DNA of 64,000 nt, taken from Arthrobacter sp. KBS0702 (GTDB lineage Bacteria > Actinomycetota > Actinomycetes > Actinomycetales > Micrococcaceae). The stretch is from NCBI RefSeq assembly GCF_005937985.2, contig NZ_CP042172.1:3348001-3412000 (forward strand). The letters are read 5' to 3'. A model generated the notes under the pieces. The model was not told the DNA's origin and ran no database searches. It saw only the letters and a list, made by a program, of their open reading frames with translations. The translations under genes and the position numbers were made by a program. Of the stretch, positions 11,547-20,035 are shown piece after piece; positions within the stretch are counted from its first letter, which is position 1; each line of letters starts with the position of its first letter.

Positions 11547-12005
11547 TTAGGCGTCCTCTCCCGCGTCGTCGCGGACGGCGCCATGGCGCGTAACCGCTTC
11601 GTCGGCGGGTACCTCGGTCCCGCGCCCGGTGCGCCGGACGCCTGCCGCGCCCGCGGTGCCGTAGTCACCCTCGGGGTATTCGCCCTCTTCGCCGACGACG
11701 GCATCCGGTCCGGTTGCGCCGGCCCGGCCGTAGTCGCCTTCAGGGTAGTCCCCGGCCTCTGCGCCTACGTGCGACCCGCCGGCCACGCCGGCCTTGCCGT
11801 AGTCCCCCTCGGGGTACTCGCCCTCGGGGGCGGATGCCGGGTTCTCCCCCGCAACACCCGCCCTGCCGTAATCGCCTTCGACGTACTGGCCGGCGTCGCC
11901 CTCGGCCGCCGGCTCCTCAACCACCTGCTCGTCGGCCGCCGGAACGGGCGCGGCGCCGGGGTGCTCGTGTGCTGCCGCTCGATCAAACTCACTGTTTTCG
12001 GACAT
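11547..12005 (-). CDS. Acidic GDYG-repeat protein, unknown function
   Basis: A 152-residue acidic, probably disordered protein with no signal peptide or membrane segment. Its centre has four tandem units of about 23-24 residues, each with the core E-G-D-Y-G-(R/K/T)-A-G-(V/A)-(A/T)-G. Three of the four cores are preceded by Y-P. Linkers between units differ, so the repeat is conserved at protein level more than DNA level. The ATG at 12005 has a strong CAGGAGGG upstream, which supports real translation. The gene stands alone between the dnaK promoter region and a TetR gene. I know similar repeats only as uncharacterised proteins of Arthrobacter-like bacteria, so no function is proposed. Confidence 0.75.
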   Translation of the reverse strand: MSENSEFDRAAAHEHPGAAPVPAADEQVVEEPAAEGDAGQYVEGDYGRAGVAGENPASAPEGEYPEGDYGKAGVAGGSHVGAEAGDYPEGDYGRAGATGPDAVVGEEGEYPEGDYGTAGAAGVRRTGRGTEVPADEAVTRHGAVRDDAGEDA

Positions 12006-12115
12006 GTGTGGATCCCTCCTGCAGGCGGTGGGCGCCGACGTTGGCGCAGTCGCAGTCTATCGAGCGCCGCAGGGAGGCAACAGGGGCCGGCGACGATACG
12101 CGGCACGGGGTGCAC

Positions 12116-12847
12116 CTACGGCCGCAGCCCCGCGACCCCGGCGAGGACGGCCAGGTGGTGCGCGAACAACTCATCCCGGGCCGCAAAGGTGTCCTCGCCG
12201 TACTGGCCGAAGACCTCGAAACTGACGGCGCCGAACAGCGAGGTCCAGACCAGCGCACCACGCGCCAGCAACGCGTCGGGCACAGCCAGTCCGGCCCCGC
12301 TGCGGATGCGCTCCAGGTCAGCGGCGAGGGCCGGAGCGACGGCGGCGTGATCGTCGGGCGCCGCCAGCCGGCCGGAGCGGTAGGCGCCGTCCAGGAGCGT
12401 CATCAGGGCGGAGATGACCCTTGTTCCCGGCGCCATGGTCCGCTCCGCGGGCGCCTGGTAGCCGGGCACCGGGCTGCCGAAGAGCAGCGCATAGCTGGGC
12501 GGCTGCGCCAGTGCCCAGCCCCGGACCGCCACCCCGAGCGCCTCGAACCTTCCCCGGAAATCGCCCTCCGGGCGAGCCTCCACGGCGGCGTCCACCGCAT
12601 CCCCCAGCTCGTTGTAGGCATCGACCAGCAGCAGGGTCAGCAGTTCCTCACGGTTCTCCACATACCGGTACACGGCCGAGGAAACTACGCCGAGCTCCCT
12701 GGCGACGGCGCGCAGCGACAGCGCGGCGGCGCCGTGCAGGGCAAGATGCTCCCGGCCGATACGCACAATGTCCTGGATGGTCTGCGCCCGGGCCCGCTCG
12801 CGGGGCGTGGACGGCCTGGCAGGCGGAGGGGTGGAGGTCTGCGGCAT
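12116..12847 (-). CDS. TetR-family transcriptional regulator
   Basis: A 243-residue TetR regulator. The DNA-binding domain (about residues 15-65) contains a clear helix-turn-helix (LSLRAVARELGVVSSAVYRY), followed by a ligand-binding helical domain with W-A-L-A-Q-P-P-S-Y-A-L-L-F-G-S-P-V-P-G-Y, as in the TetR C-terminal WHG-type group. A TTG at 12865 is in frame, but it falls about where the -10 should be for a TTGACA at 12881-12876, so ATG 12847 is preferred. It is divergent from a Rossmann-fold reductase gene, and three GAGCACTG motifs between them are likely its operators. Confidence 0.9.
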   Translation of the reverse strand: MPQTSTPPPARPSTPRERARAQTIQDIVRIGREHLALHGAAALSLRAVARELGVVSSAVYRYVENREELLTLLLVDAYNELGDAVDAAVEARPEGDFRGRFEALGVAVRGWALAQPPSYALLFGSPVPGYQAPAERTMAPGTRVISALMTLLDGAYRSGRLAAPDDHAAVAPALAADLERIRSGAGLAVPDALLARGALVWTSLFGAVSFEVFGQYGEDTFAARDELFAHHLAVLAGVAGLRP

Positions 12848-12869
12848 GCCCCCAGCATTCCACAAACCG

Positions 12870-12949
12870 GAGCACTGTCAACAAATGTGAGCACTGCTCT
12901 TGACTTGCATCAGGAACCGCTGCATCCTGATTCTGAGAGCACTGCTCTC
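12870..12949. promoter_or_regulatory. TetR operator cluster and divergent promoters
   Basis: GAGCACTG occurs at 12870-12877, 12889-12896 and 12937-12944. The second lies in the palindrome GAGCA-c-TGCTC (12889-12899) and the third in the perfect 15-mer GAGAGCA-c-TGCTCTC (12935-12949). A plus-strand TTGACT (12900-12905), 17 nt before CATCCT, could serve the reductase gene; a minus-strand TTGACA (12881-12876) could serve tetR. The arrangement fits repression of both genes. Confidence 0.6.
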
Positions 12950-12979
12950 GTCGACCATCACAGCGAAAGCGAGAACGCC

Positions 12980-13942
12980 ATGTCCCCGTCCGAGTTCCCC
13001 GATAGCCCGGGCCCAGCACTCTTCGTCGTCACCGGCGCCGGTCCGGTCGGCTGGACGGTTGCCGAGCAACTCGCCACGGCGGGCCACCGGGTGCGGGTGC
13101 TCACCCGTTCCGGGAGCGGGCCGTCCCATCCGCGCGTCGAGCGAATCGCCGCGGATGTCTCCGACCCGGCGCGGCTGGGGCAGCTGTTCCGGGGCGCCAA
13201 AGCGGTCTTCCACTGCATCCACGGGTCGCAGTACACGGCCCGGGCTTGGGCAGCCGAGCTTCCGGGCGCCGAGCAGACGGTGCTGGCCGCTGCGGCCGAG
13301 GCCGGCGCCGTCGTCGTGTTTCCGGAAAGCCTGTATTCCTACAGCGAGCCGGAACGGCCGATGACCGAGGAGGGTCCCCGGGAGGCCCGGGGCGGCAAGC
13401 GCGGCATCCGCACCGCGCTGCTCAAGGCGCGGGCCGCGTCAGCCACGGACACAGTGAGCGTGGTGGCCAGCGACTTCTTCGGGCCCAGGGTGCTCGGCGC
13501 ACACGCCGGGGAGCGCATGCTGAAGCCGGTCCTGGCCGGCAAGCCCCTGCTGGTGGTCGGCAGCGCGGACCAGCCGCACTCCTTCACCTATGTGCCGGAT
13601 CTGGCCGCCGCCATGATCCAGGCGGCCCAGGATCCTGCGCTGTGGAACCGGGTGTGGCACGCGCCCACCGGATCCCCGCTGAGCCAGCGCTCGATGGCCG
13701 CAGCCTTGGCCACCGCTGCCGGGGTCCGGAGCCCCAGGGTGGCAGCGCTCCCGGGCTGGGCGCTGCGGGCCATGGGCGCGGCTTCTCCCGGGACGCGGGA
13801 ACTGGCCGAAACCCTGTACCAGTTCGAGCGCCCCTTCGTGATGGATTCGAAGGCAAGCGAGATGGCTTTGGGGCTCCATCCGACGCCGCTCATGGAAGCA
13901 GCCGCCGCCACGGTTGCCTGGTGGGGGGACCAGATACTGTGA
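12980..13942 (+). CDS. NAD(P)-binding epimerase/reductase (SDR-like)
   Basis: A 320-residue Rossmann-fold protein. The N-terminus has the dinucleotide motif V-T-G-A-G-P-V-G-W (about residues 14-22), an Arg pair after strand 2 (V-L-T-R-S-G) typical of NADP users, and D-V-S-D-P-A-R-L after strand 3. The core resembles extended or atypical SDRs (NAD-dependent epimerase/dehydratase family) acting on sugars or small carbonyls. The substrate cannot be read from sequence. Start ATG 12980 lies just after the palindromic operator. Its divergent TetR neighbour suggests induction by a small molecule, perhaps its own substrate. Confidence 0.82.
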   Translation: MSPSEFPDSPGPALFVVTGAGPVGWTVAEQLATAGHRVRVLTRSGSGPSHPRVERIAADVSDPARLGQLFRGAKAVFHCIHGSQYTARAWAAELPGAEQTVLAAAAEAGAVVVFPESLYSYSEPERPMTEEGPREARGGKRGIRTALLKARAASATDTVSVVASDFFGPRVLGAHAGERMLKPVLAGKPLLVVGSADQPHSFTYVPDLAAAMIQAAQDPALWNRVWHAPTGSPLSQRSMAAALATAAGVRSPRVAALPGWALRAMGAASPGTRELAETLYQFERPFVMDSKASEMALGLHPTPLMEAAAATVAWWGDQIL

Positions 13943-13997
13943 CGGCGGCTGCCGCAATCAGTCCGGCAGACGTGAGATCCGGCAGACAGGGATCCGG

Positions 13998-16205
13998 CTA
14001 GCGGATTCCCGCGTCGGCGGTTTCCGGCTCCCGGGCGGGCGGTAGGTCACGAGCGGCGGCGTCCGTCGCGGGGCGTCCCAGCTTGCTCGGCCACCAGATC
14101 AGCGGGCCGATGTCGTAGGCCAGGGCCGGGACCAGCAGGGAGCGGACCAGGACGGTGTCGAGCAACACCCCGAAGGCCACGATGAAGGCAAGCTGCACCA
14201 GGAACATGATCGGGATGACGCCGAGGGCCGCGAAGGTCGCGGCCAGGACCACGCCGGCCGAGGTGATGACCCCGCCGGTGACGCCGAGGCCGCGCAGGAT
14301 ACCGGGCCGCGTCCCGTGCTTGATGGACTCCTCGCGGACCCGGCTCATCAGGAAGATGTTGTAGTCCACGCCCAGGGCGACGAGGAAAACGAAGCCGAAG
14401 AGCGGAACGGTGGCGTCGGCGCCCGGGAATCCCAGGACGTGGTTGAACACCACGGCGGAGACGCCCATCGCCGCCCCGTAGGACAGCACCACCGAGGCGA
14501 CCAGCAGGACCGGTGCCAGGACGGAGCGCAGCAACAGCATCAGGATCACGAGGATGACCGCGAGAACCACCGGGATGATGGTGACCAGGTCGCGCTGGGC
14601 CGTGGTGTTGGTGTCCAGGGCCGTGGCGGTCACGCCGCCGACCAGGGCGCCCCCGTCGGTCTGCTTAAGTTCCCGGCGGAGATCCAGCACGACGTTCTCG
14701 GCCTCATTGGAGTCCGCGGCGTAGTTCAGCGTCGCATTGATCAGCACCTTCCCGTCCCGGACCGCCGGGGCGGCGGGGGCACCGGGCGCCCCGGCGACGA
14801 TGGGCACGCTGCCCTCGGCCAGCAGGTAGGCGTCCCCGACGCCGGCGCTTGCCTTGGTTTTCGCCAGCACGTCCTGGGCCTTCGCCTCGTCGGCGACGAT
14901 CACGGCGGGGCTGCCGGAGCCGGCGTCGAAGTGCCGGGCCAGCGCGTCCTGGCCGTCGACGGCGTTGGAGGCGGCGAGGATGACATCGGTTTGCGGGACG
15001 CCGTTGGCCTTGAGCTGCAGGACGCCGGCGGCGGCCACCAACAGCAGGAGCACGGAGGCGATCCAGACCGTGCGGGGCCGGCGGGAGACCAGGGAGCCGG
15101 TGGCACCCCACAGGCCCTTCTGGCCTTCGAGGCCGGTGACCAGCTCCGGCTCGCGCTCGGTCGCCGGAAGCAGCTTGGGGCGGAAGGGCCAGAACGCGGC
15201 GCGGCCGAGCAGCGCCATCATGGCCGGCAGCAGGGTCAGTGCTGCGAAAAGGGAACACAGGATGCCGGCCGCCGCGACCGGACCGAGGGCCTTGTTGGAG
15301 TTCAGGTCTGAGAACAGCAGACAGAGCAGGGCGATGATGACGGTGGCACCGGAGGCCAGGATCGGCTCGCAGGCCGCCTTCCAAGCGGTCAGTGCGGCGG
15401 CCGTGCGGTTGGTGGTGTGCGTCAGCGCCTCACGGAAGCGCGCCACGTAGAGCAGCGCGTAGTCCGTGGCGGCGCCGATCACCAGGATGGAGAGGATGCC
15501 CTGGCTCTGGCCGTTGAGCTGGATCCAGCCCAGCTTCGCCATCCCGAAAACCAGCAGGATGGCCGCGCAGAGTGCGAAGACCGAGGTGAAAAGCACGGCG
15601 ATGGGCAGCAGCAGCGAACGGTAGACGACCAGCAGGATCAGGAACACCGCGCCCAGGGCCACCAGCAGCAGGATGCCGTCAATGCCGGCGAAGGCGCTAA
15701 CCAGGTCCGCCGTGAGCCCGGCCGGGCCGGTGACGAAGGTCCGCATGCCCTCCGGCGCCGAGGCCCTGACCTCGTCCCGGAGTTCCTTGATGACCGTCTT
15801 CACCTCTCCGGCGGAGGCGATGGGCACCACGAACTGCACGGCCTTTGCGTCCTCTGACGGGATCGGGCCGATCACGGTGCTCCCGGCCTGCAGGGCGGCC
15901 AGTTTGCCCTTGAGCGCGGCCGCTTCACCAAGCTGAGCCGGAGTGAACGCGGAATCGCTTTCGATCACGATGACCGCCGGGATCTCCTTGGAATCGCGGA
16001 ACTTGGCCTGCCACTCCTGGGCCGCGGTGGCCTCGGCTCCGGCCGGGAGAAACGAGGCCTGGTCGTTGGAGGAGACCTCGCTGAGCCGCCCGAAGGTGGG
16101 GCCGCCGATGCCGGCGATGGCCAGCCAGGCGACCACCAGGACGGCGGGTACGAGCCAGCGCAGCCAGAACGGGACACGGGCGTTGTGCTTGGGGATGTTT
16201 TTCAT
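13998..16205 (-). CDS. MMPL/RND-family membrane transporter
   Basis: A 735-residue RND-superfamily exporter with two homologous halves. Each half has one N-terminal transmembrane helix (about residues 17-37 and 385-405), a large extracytoplasmic loop, and a five-helix block. The second block includes G-V-D-Y-N-I-F-L-M-S-R-V-R-E-E, the MMPL signature carrying the proton-relay Asp and Tyr; the first has G-A-A-T-D-Y-A-L-L-Y-V-A-R-F-R-E. It is likely a drug or lipid exporter of the YdfJ type. ATG 16205 has AAGGA at 6 nt; the frame opens further to 16250 without a site. It is divergent from a MarR regulator that probably represses it. Confidence 0.93.
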   Translation of the reverse strand: MKNIPKHNARVPFWLRWLVPAVLVVAWLAIAGIGGPTFGRLSEVSSNDQASFLPAGAEATAAQEWQAKFRDSKEIPAVIVIESDSAFTPAQLGEAAALKGKLAALQAGSTVIGPIPSEDAKAVQFVVPIASAGEVKTVIKELRDEVRASAPEGMRTFVTGPAGLTADLVSAFAGIDGILLLVALGAVFLILLVVYRSLLLPIAVLFTSVFALCAAILLVFGMAKLGWIQLNGQSQGILSILVIGAATDYALLYVARFREALTHTTNRTAAALTAWKAACEPILASGATVIIALLCLLFSDLNSNKALGPVAAAGILCSLFAALTLLPAMMALLGRAAFWPFRPKLLPATEREPELVTGLEGQKGLWGATGSLVSRRPRTVWIASVLLLLVAAAGVLQLKANGVPQTDVILAASNAVDGQDALARHFDAGSGSPAVIVADEAKAQDVLAKTKASAGVGDAYLLAEGSVPIVAGAPGAPAAPAVRDGKVLINATLNYAADSNEAENVVLDLRRELKQTDGGALVGGVTATALDTNTTAQRDLVTIIPVVLAVILVILMLLLRSVLAPVLLVASVVLSYGAAMGVSAVVFNHVLGFPGADATVPLFGFVFLVALGVDYNIFLMSRVREESIKHGTRPGILRGLGVTGGVITSAGVVLAATFAALGVIPIMFLVQLAFIVAFGVLLDTVLVRSLLVPALAYDIGPLIWWPSKLGRPATDAAARDLPPAREPETADAGIR

Positions 16206-16261
16206 GGCGTCCTTCGGGGTGCGGCCTCGGAAGAGTAGAATTGAATCCATAATAGAGTATC

Positions 16262-16272
16262 TCCATCATGGA
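16262..16272. promoter_or_regulatory. Candidate MarR operator
   Basis: TCCAT-c-ATGGA is a perfect 11-bp palindrome in an unusually AT-rich 176-bp gap between the divergent MMPL and MarR genes. MarR repressors usually bind such short palindromes in their own promoter. Confidence 0.4.
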
Positions 16273-16381
16273 CATAAGTGATTGTCTAGAAAGATTTTGC
16301 CTGAGGAAGCTGAAGGGCTGGAGTAAACTCCGGAAGGCGCAACCGCGCATGCCTCCAGGGGCCCCGAGCAGGAAGGGTGCG

Positions 16382-16897
16382 ATGTCAACTGAGATGCCGG
16401 CAAACCCTGGCGCCCCCGGGCCGCCGCCGCTGGTGAGCCTGCTTCAGGAGTTCAGCCTCGAAGCCAACCGCTATGCGGACTCGGCGGGAGCCCGGAACGA
16501 CATGCACCGCACCGACCTCAACGCCCTGTCCGTGATCATGCAGCACACCGCTAGGAACCAGATCGTCACGCCGAGCGTGCTCCGCAAGGAACTCCACCTC
16601 AGCTCACCCGCCACCACGGCGCTGATTGACCGGCTGCACAGCTCCGGGCACGTGATTCGCGAGCGGGAGGGGCCGGACCGCCGCCAGGTCCAGCTCCGCA
16701 TGACCCCCAAGGCCTACCGCGACGGCGGCGCCATGTTCGCACCGCTCGCCCGCCACATGGGCGCCGCCCTGGCCGACTTCACGCCGCAGGAACTGGAACT
16801 CGCCACCCGGTTCATGACCTCGATGATCGACGCGACGGTCAGGGCCGGGCAGGAGGCGGCGCAGCAGGCGGCACCGCCTCCAGCGGACCCGCACTAG
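16382..16897 (+). CDS. MarR-family transcriptional regulator
   Basis: A 171-residue winged-helix regulator. The DNA-binding part (around T-P-S-V-L-R-K-E-L-H-L-S-S-P-A-T-T-A-L-I-D-R-L) is followed by the wing R-E-R-E-G-P-D-R-R-Q-V-Q, the classic MarR D-x-R motif. The frame is open from 16268, but ATG 16382 has GGAAGG at the right distance. It is divergent from the MMPL exporter gene, a common repressor/efflux layout. Its 3' end overlaps the tail of the opposing APC permease gene by 59 bp. Confidence 0.9.
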   Translation: MSTEMPANPGAPGPPPLVSLLQEFSLEANRYADSAGARNDMHRTDLNALSVIMQHTARNQIVTPSVLRKELHLSSPATTALIDRLHSSGHVIREREGPDRRQVQLRMTPKAYRDGGAMFAPLARHMGAALADFTPQELELATRFMTSMIDATVRAGQEAAQQAAPPPADPH

Positions 16898-18209
16898 CTG
16901 CCGTCTTCAGGCGCCGCGCCGGCAGCCCCCTCCAGCCCGGCATTCCCCAACCCGCCGGGCGGCCCGCCCAGACCGCCCCCGCAGCAAGGCCGAGCGGGAC
17001 CACGAGCGCCCAGCCGCTGATCAGCAGCACGGCCAGCATCACGACGGCGGCCACAAGGACCCCGTACCAGGCCGGCGTCCGGGCAGGCAGCAACCGGATC
17101 CCGGCAACCAGACCGAACGCCGTCACGGCAGTGAAGCACGCCGACGCCGCCCCGATCTGGAACTGCATATTGCTCAGTCCGGCCGCGGCTGCCCCGAAGG
17201 ACAGGAACGTCATCACGGCCAGCAGCCCAAGGCTGGCCGTGGGCACCTGGCCCGGACCGGCGCCCCGCGCGAGGGTCCGCGGCAGCACGCCGTCGGACGC
17301 CAAGCTCGCACCCAGCCGGCTGGCCCCGGCAACAAAGGTGTTGATCGGGCCGAAGGTCAGCACCGCGGCGGCGAGGGCGGTCAGCGGGGCAGCGAGTCCG
17401 CCCAGCCCCTTTTCAAGCAGCTGCGCGATCGGCACGTCGCTGCCGGGGAGGGCGGGGCCCAGCACGGCGATCGAGGCCGCGACGACGCCGATGTACACCA
17501 CGCCGACCACAATCAGGGTGAGCCACGTGGCCCGCTTGAGGTCCCGTTCCGGGTGGCGGAATTCACCGGCGAGATGCGTGACCGCCTCCCAGCCGGCGAA
17601 GCAGAAGAACAGCAGGCTGGCCACCCCGCCCACGGCCCAGTAGCCGTGCGGCGCGAACGGCTCAAAGTTCCCGGCCCTGGCGAACGGCGCAGCGAGGGCG
17701 ACCGCCAGCGCCAGCAGTCCGACCAGGAGCACCATCAGCACCAGTTGGATGCCGCTGGACATCCGGATTCCGACGGCGTTGCTCGCGAAAGCGGCGGCCA
17801 GCAGAAACGCTGCTGCCACCAATGCCGTCCCACGTCCGCCGCCCAAGGCGTGAGAGATGTAGTTGCCGCCGATGACGGCTGTCGCGGGAGCGCCGAAAGG
17901 AATGGCGAAGTAGAAGAGGTAGCCGGCCACGGCCGAGGCGCGGCGCCCGTAGGCGCGCGTCACGAAGTGGGCGATTCCGCCGCCGTCGGGCTGCTGCCGG
18001 CTCATCTCCGCAAAGCTGAAGGCCACGGGTGTGCAGAACACGAGCAGCAGGGCCCAGGCCAGGAGGGACGCCGGCCCGGCTTCCTTGGCGGCGATCGCCG
18101 GGAGGACCAGGATGCCGGAGCCGAGGATCGCTCCGACATAGATCCCGGTGGCCCGGAACAGGCCGAGCCCTGGCTGCTTGCTGCTGTTGATGTTCACTCC
18201 TTCAATCAT
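16839..18209 (-). CDS. APC-family amino-acid permease (YjeH-like)
   Basis: A 456-residue permease with about twelve hydrophobic segments. The first carries the APC glycine-rich signature A-I-L-G-S-G-I-L-V-L-P; another has F-C-F-A-G-W-E-A-V-T-H-L-A-G-E-F with P-E-R-D, like YjeH, an L-methionine/branched-chain amino-acid exporter in E. coli. An export role is therefore possible, but substrate and direction are inferred. ATG 18209 is the best start although its ribosome-binding site is poor. The frame overlaps the MarR gene tail to tail. Confidence 0.85.
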   Translation of the reverse strand: MIEGVNINSSKQPGLGLFRATGIYVGAILGSGILVLPAIAAKEAGPASLLAWALLLVFCTPVAFSFAEMSRQQPDGGGIAHFVTRAYGRRASAVAGYLFYFAIPFGAPATAVIGGNYISHALGGGRGTALVAAAFLLAAAFASNAVGIRMSSGIQLVLMVLLVGLLALAVALAAPFARAGNFEPFAPHGYWAVGGVASLLFFCFAGWEAVTHLAGEFRHPERDLKRATWLTLIVVGVVYIGVVAASIAVLGPALPGSDVPIAQLLEKGLGGLAAPLTALAAAVLTFGPINTFVAGASRLGASLASDGVLPRTLARGAGPGQVPTASLGLLAVMTFLSFGAAAAGLSNMQFQIGAASACFTAVTAFGLVAGIRLLPARTPAWYGVLVAAVVMLAVLLISGWALVVPLGLAAGAVWAGRPAGWGMPGWRGLPARRLKTAASAGPLEAVPPAAPPPARP

Positions 18210-18318
18210 CCGCAGAACTGTCCCGGGCAGAAGCGGCAAAACGGACGGGAACACGCGAAATCCTGCCGTCTTGCGGGCCGCTTCCCCCGGCTTTCGCGGA
18301 TTTGCCGGCGTGCAGCGG

Positions 18319-18324
18319 TAGCGT
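18319..18324 (+). promoter_or_regulatory. -10 hexamer of a leaderless methyltransferase gene
   Basis: TAGCGT lies exactly 6 nt before the ATG at 18331 and no ribosome-binding site is visible, consistent with a leaderless transcript. Confidence 0.45.
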
Positions 18325-18330
18325 TTCCTT

Positions 18331-19146
18331 ATGAGTGCGCAGCAGCCCGAAGATGTGTACAGCCACGGCCACCACGAGTCGGTGGTCCGCGCCCATGCCT
18401 CCCGGACGGCGGAGAACTCCGCGGCCTTTGTGATCCCGCACCTGACCCCGGGGGTTTCGGTGCTTGACGTCGGCTGCGGGCCGGGCAGCATCACGTGCGA
18501 CTTCGCCGGCCTGGTCTCCCCCGGAAAGGTCACCGGGCTGGACCGCTCCCCCGAGGTGATCGGCCAGGCGTCCGCCCTCGCGGCCGAGCGCGGCGTGCAG
18601 AACGTCGAGTTCGTGGCCGGCAACATCTACGACCTCGACTTCGAAGACGAAACGTTCGACGTCGTGCATGCCCACCAGGTGCTGCAACACCTCACCGATC
18701 CGGTGGCCGCGCTGCGTGAGATGCGCCGGGTCGCAAAGGCCGGCGGGATCGTGGCGGTGCGCGACGCAGATTTCCACGGCATGAGCTGGTACCCCGCGGT
18801 TCCCGAGCTCGACGAGTGGATGGAGCTCTATCAGCGGATCGCGCGCCGTAACGGTGCCGAGCCCGACGCCGGGCGGCGGCTCGTGTCCTGGGCGCAGGCC
18901 GCAGGGTTCACCGACGTCGCGCCCTCCAGTAGCAACTGGCTCTACGCGACCGGGCAGCAGCGCCGCTGGCAGGCCCGGGTATGGGGCGAACGGGTGCTGC
19001 ATTCGGCGTTCGCGGACCAGGCACTCGAGTACGGGTTCGCCACAGCGGCGGACCTGGCCCGGATCTCCGCGGGCTGGCACCGCTGGGGCTCCACGGAGGA
19101 CGGCTGGTTCCTCATCCCGAACGGCGAAGTGATAGCCCGGGCCTGA
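18331..19146 (+). CDS. SAM-dependent methyltransferase (UbiE/Methyltransf_11 type)
   Basis: A 271-residue class I methyltransferase. Motif I V-L-D-V-G-C-G-P-G-S (about residues 47-56) binds SAM; G-L-D-R-S-P-E-V-I carries the acidic residue after strand 2; V-H-A-H-Q-V-L-Q-H-L is motif II. The C-terminal third (W-x-x-G-x-x-x-R-W and the final W-F-L-I-P) is shared by actinobacterial UbiE-like enzymes of unknown substrate. The neighbouring permease and DHFR-like genes give no pathway context. No ribosome-binding site precedes the ATG; the gene looks leaderless. Confidence 0.9.
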   Translation: MSAQQPEDVYSHGHHESVVRAHASRTAENSAAFVIPHLTPGVSVLDVGCGPGSITCDFAGLVSPGKVTGLDRSPEVIGQASALAAERGVQNVEFVAGNIYDLDFEDETFDVVHAHQVLQHLTDPVAALREMRRVAKAGGIVAVRDADFHGMSWYPAVPELDEWMELYQRIARRNGAEPDAGRRLVSWAQAAGFTDVAPSSSNWLYATGQQRRWQARVWGERVLHSAFADQALEYGFATAADLARISAGWHRWGSTEDGWFLIPNGEVIARA

Positions 19147-19416
19147 GGTGCTTCCGGTATAGAGCTAGCACCTAGTAGGACAGTGCGGGAAGCGTCACGG
19201 TCGCGCTGTGAGCAGAACGGCTCCGGCGAGCATCATTCCGACGATCCAGTCCATCGACTCCCCCAAGCCTGGTTGCTGCACTGAGCCGCGCCTCCGCCCT
19301 CCCGGCGATGGCCAACGGGCGCCGGAACGACGTCGTCGAGCAACTTCCTGCCCGCCATTCCCAGTCATCCCAACTGCCGCTAGGGTGCAGTCAAAGACCA
19401 ACGGTGAGGAGAATGC

Positions 19417-19968
19417 ATGCGCAAGGTGACGGCCGGTTTGTTCAGTTCCGTGGACGGTGTGGTGGAAGACCCGTTCCTGTGGCAGTTCGACAGCTTCGAC
19501 GAGGAACTGGGGACGGGGATGGGCGAGATGATGGGCCGGATCGACGCCGGCATCCTGGGCCGCGTCGGCTACCAGCAATGGTCACAGTATTGGCCGAACG
19601 CCGAAACCGACGCGGACTTCGGCGGCTTCATCAACCCGCTGCCGAAATATGTGGCCTCCCGGACCTTGGCCGGCGACCTCGAGTGGCAGAACTCGCGCCT
19701 GATGGATCGGCCGCTGGAGGAGTTCGTCGCCGAGCTGAAGAAGGGCGACGGCGGCGACGTCGGCGTCTTCAGCAGCATCTCGCTGGTCCGCCAACTACTA
19801 TTCGCGGGACTGCTGGACAGCCTGATGCTAATTGTCCATCCGGTGATTGCCGGCAGCGGCCGGCGGCTGTTCAACGACGGCGACCCCGTCACCCGGCTTG
19901 AGCTGCAGTCGTCCCAGCAGACCAGCAAAGGCAACATGATCCTCGAATACGGTCTCCGCCGCGGCTGA
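19417..19968 (+). CDS. Dihydrofolate reductase/RibD C-terminal-like protein
   Basis: A 183-residue protein of the RibD_C/DHFR-like fold. The N-terminus R-K-V-T-A-G-L-F-S-S-V-D-G-V matches the family opening, and the C-terminal half has L-D-S-L-M-L-I-V-H-P-V-I-A-G-S-G-R-R-L-F, the usual signature. These proteins bind NADPH, but most stand-alone members have no known substrate. ATG 19417 follows GAGGAG at 5 nt. It is not near folate or riboflavin genes, so the name does not imply DHFR activity. Confidence 0.88.
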   Translation: MRKVTAGLFSSVDGVVEDPFLWQFDSFDEELGTGMGEMMGRIDAGILGRVGYQQWSQYWPNAETDADFGGFINPLPKYVASRTLAGDLEWQNSRLMDRPLEEFVAELKKGDGGDVGVFSSISLVRQLLFAGLLDSLMLIVHPVIAGSGRRLFNDGDPVTRLELQSSQQTSKGNMILEYGLRRG

Positions 19969-20023
19969 CCGGAGTCCGCACGGGCTCCTCCCCGTCATCA
20001 ACGCGGGCATGCCGGAGAAACCG

Positions 20024-20029
20024 TAAACT
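20024..20029 (+). promoter_or_regulatory. -10 hexamer of a leaderless lysE-like gene
   Basis: TAAACT lies 6 nt before the GTG start at 20036, with no ribosome-binding site between. Confidence 0.45.
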
Positions 20030-20035
20030 TGACAG

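Noticed and set aside
11580..11900. Regular repeats considered as a CRISPR or minisatellite
   Set aside because: The periodicity is in a protein-coding frame with degenerate DNA. Repeats encode E-G-D-Y-G units and spacers are not unique sequences.
16839..16897. 59-bp tail overlap of MarR and permease genes as a frameshift
   Set aside because: Both C-termini end naturally in low-complexity Ala/Pro residues. Tail-to-tail overlap is acceptable and no domain is broken.
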